A stretch of 64,000 nt of DNA from Hirundichthys speculiger (taxonomy: Eukaryota; Chordata; Actinopteri; Beloniformes; Exocoetidae): assembly GCA_018398805.1 (NCBI GenBank), contig JAGFBZ010000711.1, positions 186,001-250,000 on the forward strand. Reading direction: 5' to 3'. The translations under genes were made by a program, and so were the position numbers. Shown in pieces: positions 63,609-64,000 of this stretch. Below the pieces are notes generated by a model. It made no database searches and had not been told where the DNA came from. It worked only from the letters and a program-made list of their open reading frames with translations. Within the stretch, counting starts at the first letter, position 1. The number at the start of each line of letters is the position of its first letter.

Positions 63609-64000
63609 AGGCATTTTTTGTTTTGTTTTTGTGTTAGATTAAAAAAATGAAAAACGTAATAAAATGTCATTTTTTATTTTTTTTGATTGACAATTGAAAA
63701 TGGAAATAATGAATGATACATGGATTGGTAAAGTTACTGAACTTTAACATGGACATTTTCCTTTTTAAAGTTTTCCCAGACGGAGGATTTGACAGAAACA
63801 AGGTTATTTGAAACAACTGCCAAGTTGAACTCCCCGTTAAAAGTTTCTGCTGTTACCGCAGAAACTGCCTGTTTTAATGTTCTGATTGTGCTGAGCCACA
63901 ATCATTTTGTGGGTAGACTTTTTTTTTTAATTTTTTATAAAAACAGGATGACATAATGCCCTGGCAGTGGCAATAAGCTTTATTTTATTTTACGTTTTTT

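Overview
This is a vertebrate nuclear window, almost certainly from a teleost fish. It is AT-rich and gene-poor, with GT-AG split genes, Tc1-like DNA transposons, a fish-type LINE, tRNA-derived SINE remnants and foldback or hAT-like MITEs. Two protein-coding genes are supported, both on the + strand. No prokaryotic or viral gene was recognised.

Layout. 1-6.6 kb: no gene recognised. 6.65-7.26 kb: repeat material including a 43-bp-arm hairpin. 9.89-19.20 kb: a recent head-to-tail tandem duplication of about 4.65 kb, each copy carrying an intact tRNA-Leu(CAG), a foldback-type repeat and part of a Tc1-like transposon; the duplication breakpoint lies inside the transposon. 20.8-21.35 kb: an unusual cluster of five TGASTCA (MARE/AP-1/NRL-like) sites, a candidate control region for the gene downstream. 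25.65-45.5 kb: rp1l1 (retinitis pigmentosa 1-like 1), a photoreceptor axoneme gene with two short coding exons and one giant exon of about 9.9 kb. Reading frame continues to a stop at 41143. The acidic C-terminal tail is then still recognisable to 44107 but only through about five small indels. 52.2-56.1 kb: a nest of transposons, with a LINE remnant interrupted by a hAT-like MITE. 57.24-57.38 kb: a 23-bp minisatellite. 58.5-64 kb: the 5' half of a Src-family tyrosine kinase most like blk (N-terminus, SH3, SH2, linker and kinase N-lobe); the rest lies beyond the window. Its SH3 3' exon carries a one-base insertion.

Function. Rp1l1 is a doublecortin-family microtubule protein of photoreceptor outer segments. 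Blk is a membrane-anchored B-lineage Src-family kinase. They are not known to act together, but both are on human 8p23.1 from memory, so the pairing looks like conserved synteny and supports both identifications.

The points most worth a second look are: the missing first DCX domain in rp1l1; the Ser/Lys repeat domain of more than 2,000 residues with a superimposed ~205-residue higher-order repeat; the frameshifted acidic tail; the blk frameshift and its unusual SH3 and N-terminus; the TGASTCA cluster; and the tRNA-bearing tandem duplication.
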